Notes under the pieces: model-generated
Databases searched by the model: none
Seen by the model: only the letters and a program-made list of their open reading frames with translations
What the model was told of the DNA's origin: nothing
Origin: Gymnothorax reevesii
Lineage: Eukaryota > Chordata > Actinopteri > Anguilliformes > Muraenidae
Length of the DNA stretch: 64,000 nucleotides
Reading direction: 5' to 3'
Assembly: GCA_029721435.1 (NCBI GenBank)
Contig: CM056582.1
Location: 44,226,611-44,290,610, forward strand
Translations under genes and position numbers: made by a program
Part shown: piece after piece, positions 1-8,392 of the stretch
How positions within the stretch are numbered: position 1 is the first letter of the stretch
Layout of the letters: the number at the start of each line of letters is the position of its first letter

Positions 1-393
1 AGGGAGAGCAAAACATTACTAAGCTATAGGAGTAATTAAAGAAGTGGAAAGCATCATGGAAATGGACAAGACCATGGTACTGCGTTATGTGGGATGGAAA
101 TAAATCAAGGCTCCATCTTGACCATGAAATGTTGCCAAATGCTGTGAGGGCACTGTTCGAGCGTTTCATGCGGCAGCAGTGGTAGCTCACTTACTTGGTA
201 TGAGCCATACGATAAATGAATGTCAGGGGCCACTCTTGATGGTTTGCTGGAGGATGAATGATTTACCATTTGCAGGTGAGGAAACTGCTCAAAATAGCCT
301 GAAATTTTCTCAGAGATGACAGTTTCTGGAGGACATGCTGTCTTCGCACGGATTTTTACCATTTGGTGGTATCACAATATTTAGTGCAGATTT
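1..393. other. Right part of the Ala-Phe intergenic spacer (partial unit at window start)
   Basis: This is the last 393 bp of the 803-bp spacer that separates a tRNA-Ala (outside the window) from the tRNA-Phe at 394. It matches the same part of every later unit. I see no gene, no T-run terminator pair and no tRNA-like A/B box in it. The short reading frame on the minus strand recurs only with the repeat. Confidence 0.8.
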
Positions 394-466
394 GCCAAAA
401 TACCTCAGTTGGGAGAGCGTTAGACTGAAGATTTAAAGGTCCCTGGTTCAATCCCGGGTTTCGTCA
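394..466 (+). pseudogene. tRNA-Phe-GAA: tRNA-Phe (GAA), degenerate copy, unit 1
   Basis: This 73-nt tRNA-Phe locus keeps the GAA anticodon and a usable B box but carries five substitutions against the intact copy at 2258: G4A, G10C, C40U, G57A and G71U. G4A and G71U create A4:C69 and C2:U71 mismatches in the acceptor stem. G10C creates C10:C25 in the D stem and alters the A box. C40U leaves only a G:U wobble in the anticodon stem, and G57A is tolerated. Three broken pairs plus a changed A box make a functional tRNA unlikely. A tRNA search program may still report it. Thirteen of 35 Phe loci in the window are of this class. A T5 terminator at 509-513 is retained. Confidence 0.8.
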
Positions 467-508
467 ATTTGAGTGCCTTGGCTTGGCGTTGTGAGGAAAT
501 GAGGTCTG

Positions 509-513
509 TTTTT
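509..513 (+). terminator. Pol III terminator of tRNA-Phe (T5)
   Basis: This run of five T begins 43 nt after the tRNA-Phe 3' end and is the first T-run of four or more downstream. It is present at the same distance behind every Phe copy, including the degenerate ones (for example 2373-2377). It implies a long 3' trailer of about 42 nt. Confidence 0.7.
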
Positions 514-850
514 ACTTACTTGTGCAAAAACAAGATGACTGGAGTCGTTTCGTTTGCTTGCCCTGTGAACAAAAAAAGTCAGCTGGACGAAAGAGGCGAA
601 TGTACTGTGGGCTGCACGAACAGAATGATGTAGTGTTGGGCAAGAATGGTTCTCATGGCAGTGCTGCATCTTGCAAGCCACTTTTAGCCTGGAGAAATAT
701 CAGTGCTCAATGGTTAGCTTTTGAAAAAAGTGCTTCTTTGATCACCAGGCCATGTGTAATAGTGTTGAAAGAACAGAGCTTAAGTTTCCCAATGTCATTC
801 TCAGCGAAAATGAGTCAGCTTCTGATCTTTGTTTTGACAGTAACTGAGGG

Positions 851-856
851 AAAAAA
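851..856 (-). terminator. Pol III terminator of tRNA-Asp (T6; T7 in some units)
   Basis: Six A on + read as six T on the tRNA strand, starting 8 nt after the tRNA-Asp 3' end. This is a strong, close terminator. Thirteen units (2, 6, 9, 10, 12, 13, 16, 18, 21, 25, 27, 30, 33) have seven T, for example 2715-2721. That extra base accounts for their 1,865-bp length. Confidence 0.85.
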
Positions 857-863
857 CCTCCAA

Positions 864-935
864 CTCCCCGTCGGGGAATCGAACCCCGGTCTCCCGCGTG
901 ACAGGCGGGGATACTCACCACTATACTAACGAGGA
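864..935 (-). tRNA. tRNA-Asp-GTC: tRNA-Asp (GTC), unit 1
   Basis: This 72-nt gene decodes Asp GAC/GAU codons. All arms pair: a 7-bp acceptor stem with a T4:G69 wobble, a 4-bp D stem, a 5-bp anticodon stem, a 4-nt variable region and a 5-bp T stem with a TTCGATT loop. The anticodon loop reads CTGTCAC, with GTC at 34-36, A37 and C38; in animals C38 is the target of the DNMT2 methyltransferase. The discriminator is G73. There is no intron and no encoded CCA. From memory it is identical to the standard vertebrate tRNA-Asp. It is transcribed toward the tRNA-Phe and ends at a T6 run 8 nt downstream. Of the three genes in the unit this is the least variable: 27 of 34 copies have exactly this sequence. 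Confidence 0.97.
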
Positions 936-1381
936 CAAAATAGCCAAGCAAAGCCTGATATTGTATGTGCTGTAGCATGCCATTCCAAATGTCTGCAATG
1001 ACCTTTTGCAGGCCTTGTAAAACAATGGCGATTAAACCTGATGTTAATTTCAGCAATGGCTCCGGAGCTGTCCTTGCTTTCACTATTCCTGGCACAAACA
1101 GAACTAATCATGAATAGTGTTAGAGGACTTAGACTTCAAATTAGAACTGAAACATTGCTTGCTGTTCATCATTGCTGTCAATGCCAGGGGTCCTGGCGGG
1201 CTTCAGTGCTTGAGCAGTAGGGGTCAGAAGTTATACAAGTAAGAGTTATCCTCTGATATAAAGGCAGCGAAGGGTCTCTTCTGCTCAGAAACCTGCACAG
1301 TATTTTGAAATTGGTTTTGCTTCCTGGTCTGCCTGGGCAGTAAAAGCAGGAGCATGCCTTTGAGGGCACAGGGGGCAAGTC
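936..1381. other. Asp-Ala intergenic spacer (unit 1 as type)
   Basis: This 446-bp spacer lies between the two minus-strand tRNAs. It contains the 5' flank of tRNA-Asp at its left end and the T4 terminator of tRNA-Ala at its right end. No third tRNA, 5S-like box or protein gene is seen. The short minus-strand frames recur with the repeat and lack any recognisable domain. Haplotype markers here, such as GCGGGAGC against GCAGGAGC near 1350, help to trace recombination. Confidence 0.75.
1342..1345 (-). terminator. Pol III terminator of tRNA-Ala (T4)
   Basis: Four A on + read as four T on the tRNA strand, beginning 37 nt after the tRNA-Ala 3' end. It is a minimal terminator and the first T-run of four on this path. 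It occurs at the same offset in all units except 20 and 29, where it is reduced to three T. Confidence 0.6.
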
Positions 1382-1454
1382 TGGAGAATGCGGGCGTCGA
1401 TCCCGCTACCTCTCGCATGCTAAGCGAGCGCTCTACTATTTCAGCTAATTCCCC
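1382..1454 (-). pseudogene. tRNA-Ala-AGC: tRNA-Ala (AGC), C13G+G18A copy, unit 1
   Basis: This 73-nt tRNA-Ala locus has its AGC anticodon, anticodon stem, T arm and acceptor stem intact, but two D-arm substitutions against the canonical copy at 5111. C13G turns the C13:G22 pair into G:G, and G18A removes the invariant G18 that normally contacts position 55 and is part of the A box. Loss of tertiary folding and weaker TFIIIC binding are expected. The 5' flank has also changed: the octamer found in other classes is replaced by a sequence without it. Nine of 34 Ala loci are of this class, and all nine lack the octamer. Confidence 0.7.
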
Positions 1455-2257
1455 ACCTTTGTTTTTGAGAAAATTTACAGATTAATTTCCTCAATTTTGA
1501 GAGAAGATTCTTCTCAATCTCTCAGTCCTTGCCCAATTTTTAACCTTTCACTTTTGTATTTGGACAGGGTTTCTCCATCATCTTTACCGTCAAAGCAAGG
1601 ACAGATGCTTGATATGACAGCCAACCAGAAGGAGAATACACAAAATGTTTGAGTTGTAACACACTTGCGCCAACATCACATTGCAAGTGTCTGCATTCAT
1701 CATTCGAGGGCGAGATTAAACAATGCCATCAGAAACTTCAGCTCAAATTCAGCATTATGAACGAATTTATCTCAGACGATGCAAGCGTGTGACGAATGAC
1801 TCAAGGTCTTTGATGCCAAATGGAAATAAATTCAACTTGCGAGCAAACGTTGGGACAATTAACGAGGGAGAGCAAAGCATTACTAAGCTATAGGAGTAAT
1901 TAAAGAAGTGGAAAGCATCATGGAAATGGACAAGACCATGGTACTGCGTTATGTGGGATGGAAATAAATCAAGGCTCCATCTTGACCATGAAATGTTGCC
2001 AAATGCTGTGAGGGCACTGTTCGAGCATTTCATGCGGCAGCAGTGGTAGCTCACTTACTTGGTATGAGCCATACGATAAATGAATGTCAGGGGCCACTCT
2101 TGATGGTTTGCTGGAGGATGAATGATTTACCATTTGCAGGTGAGGAAACTGCTCAAAATAGCCTGAAATTTTCTCAGAGATGACAGTTTCTGGAGGAAAT
2201 GCTGTCTTTGCACGGATTTTTACCGTTTGGTGGTATCAGAATTTTGAGTACAGATTT
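1455..2257. other. Ala-Phe intergenic spacer (unit 1 as type)
   Basis: This 803-bp spacer lies between the divergent tRNA-Ala and tRNA-Phe and is the longest gene-free stretch of the unit. I find no tRNA, snRNA or 5S gene. Its features are a short A/T-rich 5' flank next to tRNA-Ala and an 8-bp inverted repeat at 1661-1690. The minus-strand frames of 85 and 95 codons overlap each other in different frames and show no recognisable domain. I regard the spacer as non-coding. Confidence 0.75.
1661..1690. repeat. Inverted repeat in the Ala-Phe spacer
   Basis: Arms ACACTTGC (1661-1668) and GCAAGTGT (1683-1690) flank a 14-nt loop. In the other spacer haplotype the left arm reads ACGCTTGC, so one pair becomes G:T while the rest is kept. 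It is present in every unit. Its role is unknown, and it may simply be chance. Confidence 0.4.
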
Positions 2258-2330
2258 GCCGAAATAGCTCAGTTGGGAGAGCGTTAGACTGAAGATCTAA
2301 AGGTCCCTGGTTCGATCCCGGGTTTCGGCA
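2258..2330 (+). tRNA. tRNA-Phe-GAA: tRNA-Phe (GAA), intact, unit 2
   Basis: This 73-nt gene decodes Phe UUC/UUU codons. The acceptor stem (GCCGAAA with TTTCGGC), D stem (GCTC/GAGC), anticodon stem (TTAGA/TCTAA) and T stem (CCTGG/CCGGG) all pair fully. The anticodon loop CTGAAGA carries GAA, U33 and A37; the discriminator is A73. The A box begins TAGCTCAG and the B box is GGTTCGATCC. There is no intron and no encoded CCA. From memory it is the standard vertebrate tRNA-Phe. It diverges from the upstream tRNA-Ala and converges on the tRNA-Asp at 2729. A T5 terminator lies 43 nt downstream. Eighteen of 35 Phe loci are of this class. Confidence 0.97.
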
Positions 2331-2728
2331 ATTTGAGTGCCTTGGCTTGGCGTTGCGAGGAAATTAGGTCTGTTTTTACTTACTTGTGCAAAAACAAGAT
2401 GACTGGAGTCCTTTCGTTTGCATGCCCTGTGAACAAAAAAAGTCAGCTGGACGAAAGAGGCGAATGTACTGTGGGCTGCACGAACAGAATGATGTAGTGT
2501 TGGGCAAGAATGGTTCTCATGGCAGTGCTGCATCTTGCAAGCCACTTTTAGCCTGGAGAAATATCAGTGCTCAATGGTTAGCTTTTGAAAAAAGTGCTTG
2601 TTTGATCACCAGGCCATGTGTAATAGTGTTGAAAGAACAGAGCTTAGGTTTCCCAATGTCATTCTCAGCGAAAATGAGTCAGCTTTTGATCTTTGTTTTG
2701 ACAGTAACTGAGGGAAAAAAACCTCCAA

Positions 2729-2800
2729 CTCCCCGTCGGGGAATCGAACCCCGGTCTCCCGCGTGACAGGCGGGGATACTCACCACTATACTAACGAGGA
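2729..2800 (-). tRNA. tRNA-Asp-GTC: tRNA-Asp (GTC), unit 2
   Basis: Canonical sequence, identical to the copy at 864. The terminator is seven T (2715-2721). Confidence 0.97.
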
Positions 2801-3246
2801 CAAAATAGCCATGCAAAGCCTGACATTGTATGTGCTGTAGCATGCCATTCCAAATGTCTGCAATGACCTTTTGCAGGCCTTGAAAAACAATGGCGATTAA
2901 ACCTTATGTTAATTTCAGCAATGGCTCCGGAGCTGTCCTTGCTTTCACTATTCCTGGCACAAACAGAACTAATCATGCATAGTGTTAGAGGACTTAGACT
3001 TCAAATTAGAACTGAAACATTGCTTGCTGTTCATCATTGCTGTCAATGCCAGGGGTCCTGGCGGGCTTCAGTGCTTGAGCAGTAGGGGTCAGAAGTTATA
3101 CAAGTAAGAGTTATCCTCTGATATAAAGGCAGCGAAGGGTCTCTTCTGCTCAGAAACCTGCACAGTATTTTGAAATTGGTTTTGCTTCCTGGTCTGCCTG
3201 GGCAGTAAAAGCGGGAGCATGCCTTTGAGGGCACAGGGGGCAACTC

Positions 3247-3319
3247 TGGAGAATGCGGGCGTCGATCCCGCTACCTCTCGCATGCTAAGCGAGCGCTCTA
3301 CTATTTGAGCTAATTCCCC
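3247..3319 (-). tRNA. tRNA-Ala-AGC: tRNA-Ala (AGC), G18A variant, unit 2
   Basis: This is a full-length 73-nt tRNA-Ala with every stem paired. The single change against the canonical copy at 5111 is G18A in the D loop. G18 is invariant in ordinary tRNAs and lies in the A box, so reduced folding or transcription is possible, but the locus may still work. The octamer 5' flank is present at 3322-3329 and a T4 terminator at 3207-3210. Nine of 34 Ala loci are of this class. Confidence 0.85.
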
Positions 3320-3321
3320 AC

Positions 3322-3329
3322 ATTTGCAT
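3322..3329 (-). promoter_or_regulatory. Octamer-like motif ATGCAAAT upstream of tRNA-Ala
   Basis: On the tRNA strand a perfect ATGCAAAT lies 3 to 10 nt upstream of tRNA-Ala position 1. This is the consensus of the POU/Oct-1 octamer, which acts in the distal elements of snRNA, 7SK and selenocysteine tRNA promoters, though usually much further upstream. It occurs in 25 units at the same offset: 3322, 5186, 7050, 10779, 12643, 18237, 20101, 21966, 23831, 25695, 29424, 31288, 33153, 35017, 38746, 40610, 42474, 46203, 48067, 49932, 51796, 55525, 57389, 61118 and 62982. It is missing from the nine C13G+G18A units. Function is inferred only from the motif. Confidence 0.4.
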
Positions 3330-4122
3330 ATGAGAAAATTTACAGATGAATTTCCTCAATTTTGATTGAAGATTCTTCTCAATCTCTCAGTCCTTGCCCA
3401 ATTTTTAACCTTTCACTTTTGTATTTGGACAGGGTTTCTCCATCATCTTTACCATCAAAGCATGGACAGATGCTTGATATGACAGCCAACCAGAAGGAGA
3501 ATACACAAAATGTTTGAGTTGTAACACGCTTGCGCCAACATTACATTGCAAGTGTCTGCATTCATCATTCGAGGGCAAGATTAAACAATGCCATCAGAAA
3601 CTTCAGCTCAAATTCAGCATTGTGAACGATTTTATCTCAGACGATGCAAGCGTGTGACGAATGTCTCAAGGTCTTGGATGCCAAATGGAAATAAATTCAA
3701 CTTGCGAGCAAACGTTGGGACAATTAACGAGGGAGAGCAAAACATTACTAAGCTATAGGAGTAATTAAAGAAGTGGAAAGCATCATGGAAATGGACAAGA
3801 CCATGGTACTGCGTTATGTGGGATGGAAATAAATCAAGGCTCCATCTTGACCATGAAATGTTGCCAAATGCTGTGAGGGCACTGTTCGAGCGTTTCATGC
3901 GGCAGCAGTGGTAGCTCACTTACTTGGTATGAGCCATACGATAAATGAATGTCAGGGGCCACTCTTGATGGTTTGCTGGAGGATGAATGATTTACCATTT
4001 GCAGGTGAGGAAACTGCTCAAAATAGCCTGAAATTTTCTCAGAGATGACAGTTTCTGGAGGACATGCTGTCTTCGCACGGATTTTTACCATTTGGTGGTA
4101 TCAGAATTTTGAGTGCAGATTT

Positions 4123-4195
4123 GCCGAAATTGCTCAGTTGGGAGAGCGTTAGACTGAAGATCTAAAGGTCCCTGGTTCGATCCCGGGTTTCGGCA
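4123..4195 (+). tRNA. tRNA-Phe-GAA: tRNA-Phe (GAA), intact stems with A9U, unit 3
   Basis: Identical to the intact copy at 2258 except for A9U (position 4131). Position 9 joins the acceptor and D arms and forms a base triple, and it also lies in the A box. No stem is broken. The change is private to this unit; its counterpart in unit 7 is normal. Confidence 0.9.
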
Positions 4196-4592
4196 ATTTG
4201 AGTGCCTTGGCTTGGCGTTGCGAGGAAATTAGGTCTGTTTTTACTTACTTGTGCAAAAACAAGATGACTGGAGTCCTTTCGTTTGCTTGCCCTGTGAACA
4301 AAAAAAGTCAGCTGGACGAAAGAGGCGAATGTACTGTGGGCTGCACGAACAGAATGATGTAGTGTTGGGCAAGAATGGTTCTCATGGCAGTGCTGCATCT
4401 TGCAAGCCACTTTTAGCCTGGAGAAATATCAGTGCTCAATGGTTAGCTTGTGAAAAAAGTGCTTGTTTGATCACCAGGCCATGTGTAATAGTGTTGAAAG
4501 AACAGAGCTTAGGTTTCCCAATGTCATTCTCAGCGACAATGAGTCAGCTTCTGATCTTTGTTTTGACAGTAACTGAGGGAAAAAACCTCCAA

Positions 4593-4664
4593 CTCCCCGT
4601 CGGGGAATCGAACCCCGGCCTCCCGCGTGACAGGCGGGGATACTCACCACTATACTAACGAGGA
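4593..4664 (-). tRNA. tRNA-Asp-GTC: tRNA-Asp (GTC), A46G variant, unit 3
   Basis: Canonical except for A46G in the variable region, which leaves all stems intact and is likely tolerated. The same allele occurs in units 7, 22 and 31 and marks one unit haplotype. Confidence 0.95.
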
Positions 4665-5110
4665 CAAAATAGCCATGCAAAGCCTGACATTGTATGTGCT
4701 GTAGCATGCCATTCCAAATGTCTGCAATGACCTTTTGCAGGCCTTGTAAAACAATGGCGATTAAACCTTCTGTTAATTTCAGCAATGGCTCCGGAGCTGT
4801 CCTTGCTTTCACTATTCCTGGCACAAACAGAACTAATCATGCATAGTGTTAGAGGACTTAGACTTCAAATTAGAACTGAAACATTGCTTGCTGTTCATCA
4901 TTGCTGTCAATGCCAGGGGTCCTGGCGGGCTTCAGTGCTTGAGCAGTAGGGGTCAGAAGTTATACAAGTAAGAGTTATCCTCTGATATAAAGGCAGCGAA
5001 GGGTCTCTTCTGCTCAGAAACCTGCACAGTATTTTGAAATTGGTTTTGCTTCCTGGTCTGCCTGGGCAGTAAAAGCAGGAGCATGCCTTTGAGGGCACAG
5101 GGGGCAACTC

Positions 5111-5183
5111 TGGAGAATGCGGGCGTCGATCCCGCTACCTCTCGCATGCTAAGCGAGCGCTCTACCATTTGAGCTAATTCCCC
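5111..5183 (-). tRNA. tRNA-Ala-AGC: tRNA-Ala (AGC), canonical, unit 3
   Basis: This 73-nt gene decodes Ala GCU, and GCC/GCA after A34-to-inosine editing. The acceptor stem (GGGGAAT with ATTCTCC), D stem (GCTC/GAGC), anticodon stem (CTCGC/GCGAG) and T stem (GCGGG/CCCGC) are complete. G4:C69 is replaced by a G4:U69 wobble. I do not see the G3:U70 pair at its expected place, since position 70 reads C or U depending on how the acceptor stem is aligned; this should be checked on a folded model. The anticodon loop TTAGCAT carries AGC; the discriminator is A73. No intron and no CCA are encoded. From memory it differs from a human tRNA-Ala-AGC at one T-loop position (C for U). The octamer flank and T4 terminator are present. 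Twelve of 34 Ala loci are of this class. Confidence 0.96.
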
Positions 5184-5986
5184 ACATTTGCATATGAGAA
5201 AATTTACAGATGAATTTCCTCAATTTTGATTGAAGATTCTTCTCAATCTCTCAGTCCTTGCCCAATTTTTAACCTTTCACTTTTGTATTTGGACAGGGTT
5301 TCTCCATCATCTTTACCATCAAAGCATGGACAGATGCTTGATATGACAGCCAACCAGAAGGAGAATACACAAAATGTTTGAGTTGTAACACGCTTGCGCC
5401 AACATTACATTGCAAGTGTCTGCATTCATCATTCGAGGGCAAGATTAAACAATGCCATCAGAAACTTCAGCTCAAATTCAGCATTGTGAACGATTTTATC
5501 TCAGACGATGCAAGCGTGTGACGAATGTCTCAAGGTCTTGGATGCCAAATGGAAATAAATTCAACTTGCGAGCAAACGTTGGGACAATTAACGAGGGAGA
5601 GCAAAACATTACTAAGCTATAGGAGTAATTAAAGAAGTGGAAAGCATCATGGAAATGGACAAGACCATGGTACTGCGTTATGTGGGATGGAAATAAATCA
5701 AGGCTCCATCTTGACCATGAAATGTTGCCAAATGCTGTGAGGGCACTGTTCGAGCGTTTCATGCGGCAGCAGTGGTAGCTCACTTACTTGGTATGAGCCA
5801 TACGATAAATGAATGTCAGGGGCCACTCTTGATGGTTTGCTGGAGGATGAATGATTTACCATTTGCAGGTGAGGAAACTGCTCAAAATAGCCTGAAATTT
5901 TCTCAGAGATGACAGTTTCTGGAGGACATGCTGTCTTCGCACGGATTTTTACCATTTGGTGGTATCACAATATTTAGTGCAGATTT

Positions 5987-6059
5987 GCCAAAATACCTCA
6001 GTTGGGAGAGCGTTAGACTGAAGATTTAAAGGTCCCTGGTTCAATCCCGGGTTTCGTCA
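5987..6059 (+). pseudogene. tRNA-Phe-GAA: tRNA-Phe (GAA), degenerate copy, unit 4
   Basis: Carries all five substitutions of the degenerate class (as at 394). It sits in the same unit as canonical Asp and Ala genes, so Phe decay is not tied to decay of its neighbours. Confidence 0.8.
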
Positions 6060-6456
6060 ATTTGAGTGCCTTGGCTTGGCGTTGTGAGGAAATGAGGTCT
6101 GTTTTTACTTACTTGTGCAAAAACAAGATGACTGGAGTCGTTTCGTTTGCTTGCCCTGTGAACAAAAAAAGTCAGCTGGACGAAAGAGGCGAATGTACTG
6201 TGGGCTGCACGAACAGAATGATGTAGTGTTGGGCAAGAATGGTTCTCATGGCAGTGCTGCATCTTGCAAGCCACTTTTAGCCTGGAGAAATATCAGTGCT
6301 CAATGGTTAGCTTTTGAAAAAAGTGCTTCTTTGATCACCAGGCCATGTGTAATAGTGTTGAAAGAACAGAGCTTAAGTTTCCCAATGTCATTCTCAGCGA
6401 CAATGAGTCAGCTTCTGATCTTTGTTTTGACAGTAACTGAGGGAAAAAACCTCCAA

Positions 6457-6528
6457 CTCCCCGTCGGGGAATCGAACCCCGGTCTCCCGCGTGACAGGCG
6501 GGGATACTCACCACTATACTAACGAGGA
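6457..6528 (-). tRNA. tRNA-Asp-GTC: tRNA-Asp (GTC), unit 4
   Basis: Canonical sequence with a T6 terminator. Its 5' flank has private changes (CACGTAAAG at 6538-6546). Confidence 0.97.
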
Positions 6529-6974
6529 CAAAATAGCCACGTAAAGCCTGATATTGTATGTGCTGTAGCATGCCATTCCAAATGTCTGCAATGACCTTTT
6601 GCAGGCCTTGTAAAACAATGGCGATTAAACCTGATGTTAATTTCAGCAATGGCTCCGGAGCTGTCCTTGCTTTCACTATTCCTGGCACAAACAGAACTAA
6701 TCATGCATAGTGTTAGAGGACTTAGACTTCAAATTAGAACTGAAACATTGCTTGCTGTTCATCATTGCTGTCAATGCCAGGGGTCCTGGCGGGCTTCAGT
6801 GCTTGAGCAGTAGGGGTCAGAAGTTATACAAGTAAGAGTTATCCTCTGATATAAAGGCAGCGAAGGGTCTCTTCTGCTCAGAAACCTGCACAGTATTTTG
6901 AAATTGGTTTTGCTTCCTGGTCTGCCTGGGCAGTAAAAGCAGGAGCATGCCTTTGAGGGCACAGGGGGCAACTC

Positions 6975-7047
6975 TGGAGAATGCGGGCGTCGATCCCGCT
7001 ACCTCTCGCATGCTAAGCGAGCGCTCTACCATTTGAGCTAATTCCCC
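6975..7047 (-). tRNA. tRNA-Ala-AGC: tRNA-Ala (AGC), canonical, unit 4
   Basis: Canonical class with octamer at 7050-7057. In the corresponding unit 8 the Ala gene is of the C13G+G18A class, which marks the end of the 4-unit repeat. Confidence 0.96.
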
Positions 7048-7850
7048 ACATTTGCATATGAGAAAATTTACAGATGAATTTCCTCAATTTTGATTGAAGA
7101 TTCTTCTCAATCTCTCAGTCCTTGCCCAATTTTTAACCTTTCACTTTTGTATTTGGACAGGGTTTCTCCATCATCTTTACCATCAAAGCATGGACAGATG
7201 CTTGATATGACAGCCAACCAGAAGGAGAATACACAAAATGTTTGAGTTGTAACACGCTTGCGCCAACATTACATTGCAAGTGTCTGCATTCATCATTCGA
7301 GGGCAAGATTAAACAATGCCATCAGAAACTTCAGCTCAAATTCAGCATTGTGAACGATTTTATCTCAGACGATGCAAGCGTGTGACGAATGTCTCAAGGT
7401 CTTGGATGCCAAATGGAAATAAATTCAACTTGCGAGCAAACGTTGGGACAATTAACGAGGGAGAGCAAAACATTACTAAGCTATAGGAGTAATTAAAGAA
7501 GTGGAAAGCATCATGGAAATGGACAAGACCATGGGACTGCGTTATGTGGGATGGAAATAAATCAAGGCTCCATCTTGACCATGAAATGTTGCCAAATGCT
7601 GTGAGGGCACTGTTCGAGCGTTTCATGCGGCAGCAGTGGTAGCTCACTTACTTGGTATGAGCCATACGATAAATGAATGTCAGGGGCCACTCTTGATGGT
7701 TTGCTGGAGGATGAATGATTTACCATTTGCAGGTGAGGAAACTGCTCAAAATAGCCTGAAATTTTCTCAGAGATGACAGTTTCTGGAGGACATGCTGTCT
7801 TCGCACGGATTTTTACCATTTGGTGGTATCACAATATTTAGTGCAGATTT

Positions 7851-7923
7851 GCCAAAATACCTCAGTTGGGAGAGCGTTAGACTGAAGATTTAAAGGTCCC
7901 TGGTTCAATCCCGGGTTTCGTCA
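7851..7923 (+). pseudogene. tRNA-Phe-GAA: tRNA-Phe (GAA), degenerate copy, unit 5
   Basis: Degenerate class with all five substitutions. It lies 7,457 bp from the unit 1 copy. Confidence 0.8.
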
Positions 7924-8320
7924 ATTTGAGTGCCTTGGCTTGGCGTTGTGAGGAAATGAGGTCTGTTTTTACTTACTTGTGCAAAAACAAGATGACTGGA
8001 GTCGTTTCGTTTGCTTGCCCTGTGAACAAAAAAAGTCAGCTGGACGAAAGAGGCGAATGTACTGTGGGCTGCACGAACAGAATGATGTAGTGTTGGGCAA
8101 GAATGGTTCTCATGGCAGTGCTGCATCTTGCAAGCCACTTTTAGCCTGGAGAAATATCAGTGCTCAATGGTTAGCTTTTGAAAAAAGTGCTTCTTTGATC
8201 ACCAGGCCATGTGTAATAGTGTTGAAAGAACAGAGCTTAAGTTTCCCAATGTCATTCTCAGCGAAAATGAGTCAGCTTCTGATCTTTGTTTTGACAGTAA
8301 CTGAGGGAAAAAACCTCCAA

Positions 8321-8392
8321 CTCCCCGTCGGGGAATCGAACCCCGGTCTCCCGCGTGACAGGCGGGGATACTCACCACTATACTAACGAGGA
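8321..8392 (-). tRNA. tRNA-Asp-GTC: tRNA-Asp (GTC), unit 5
   Basis: Canonical sequence with a T6 terminator, placed between a degenerate Phe and a degenerate Ala locus. Confidence 0.97.

Larger units (their letters stand above)
467..863. other. Phe-Asp intergenic spacer (unit 1 as type)
   Basis: This spacer lies between the converging tRNA-Phe and tRNA-Asp and is present in every unit at 397 bp, or 398 bp where the Asp terminator has seven A on +. It holds the terminators of both flanking genes, at 509-513 for Phe and 851-856 for Asp. Nothing else gene-like is seen. A recurring plus-strand reading frame of 126-140 codons starts at 522, but it runs through the tRNA-Asp and changes frame at the end between units, so it is not considered coding. 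Confidence 0.75.
1..6970. repeat. 4-unit higher-order repeat, first copy (period 7,457 bp)
   Basis: Units 1-4 share their variant order with units 5-8: degenerate Phe with C13G+G18A Ala, intact Phe with G18A Ala, intact Phe with Asp A46G, degenerate Phe. Corresponding tRNA-Phe starts lie 7,457 bp apart (394/7851, 2258/9715, 4123/11580, 5987/13444). A handful of private changes separate the copies, among them A4131T in the unit 3 tRNA-Phe and G2250A. The correspondence ends at the Ala genes of units 4 and 8, which are of different classes. Confidence 0.75.

Noticed and set aside
522..929. Recurring plus-strand reading frame of 126-140 codons between Phe and Asp
   Set aside because: It runs through the antisense of tRNA-Asp, its C-terminal end shifts frame with the A6/A7 homopolymer, and it shows no domain. 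It recurs only because the unit recurs.
742..1095. Minus-strand reading frame of 117 codons across tRNA-Asp
   Set aside because: It contains the whole tRNA-Asp gene and is absent from units with the seven-T terminator.
1493..1512. Near-palindrome GAGAAGATTCTTCTC resembling a heat-shock element
   Set aside because: Only two GAA/TTC half sites are spaced correctly, and other units weaken the palindrome. Short A/G-rich palindromes arise easily by chance.
1767..2054. Minus-strand frames of 95 and 85 codons in the Ala-Phe spacer
   Set aside because: They overlap in different frames, the 85-codon frame is missing from many units, and neither resembles a known protein.
1455..2257. A fourth RNA gene (5S rRNA, snRNA or another tRNA) in the long spacer
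   Set aside because: I looked for a B-box-like GGTTCGANTCC, 5S internal control sequences and T-runs at suitable distances on both strands and found no consistent combination.
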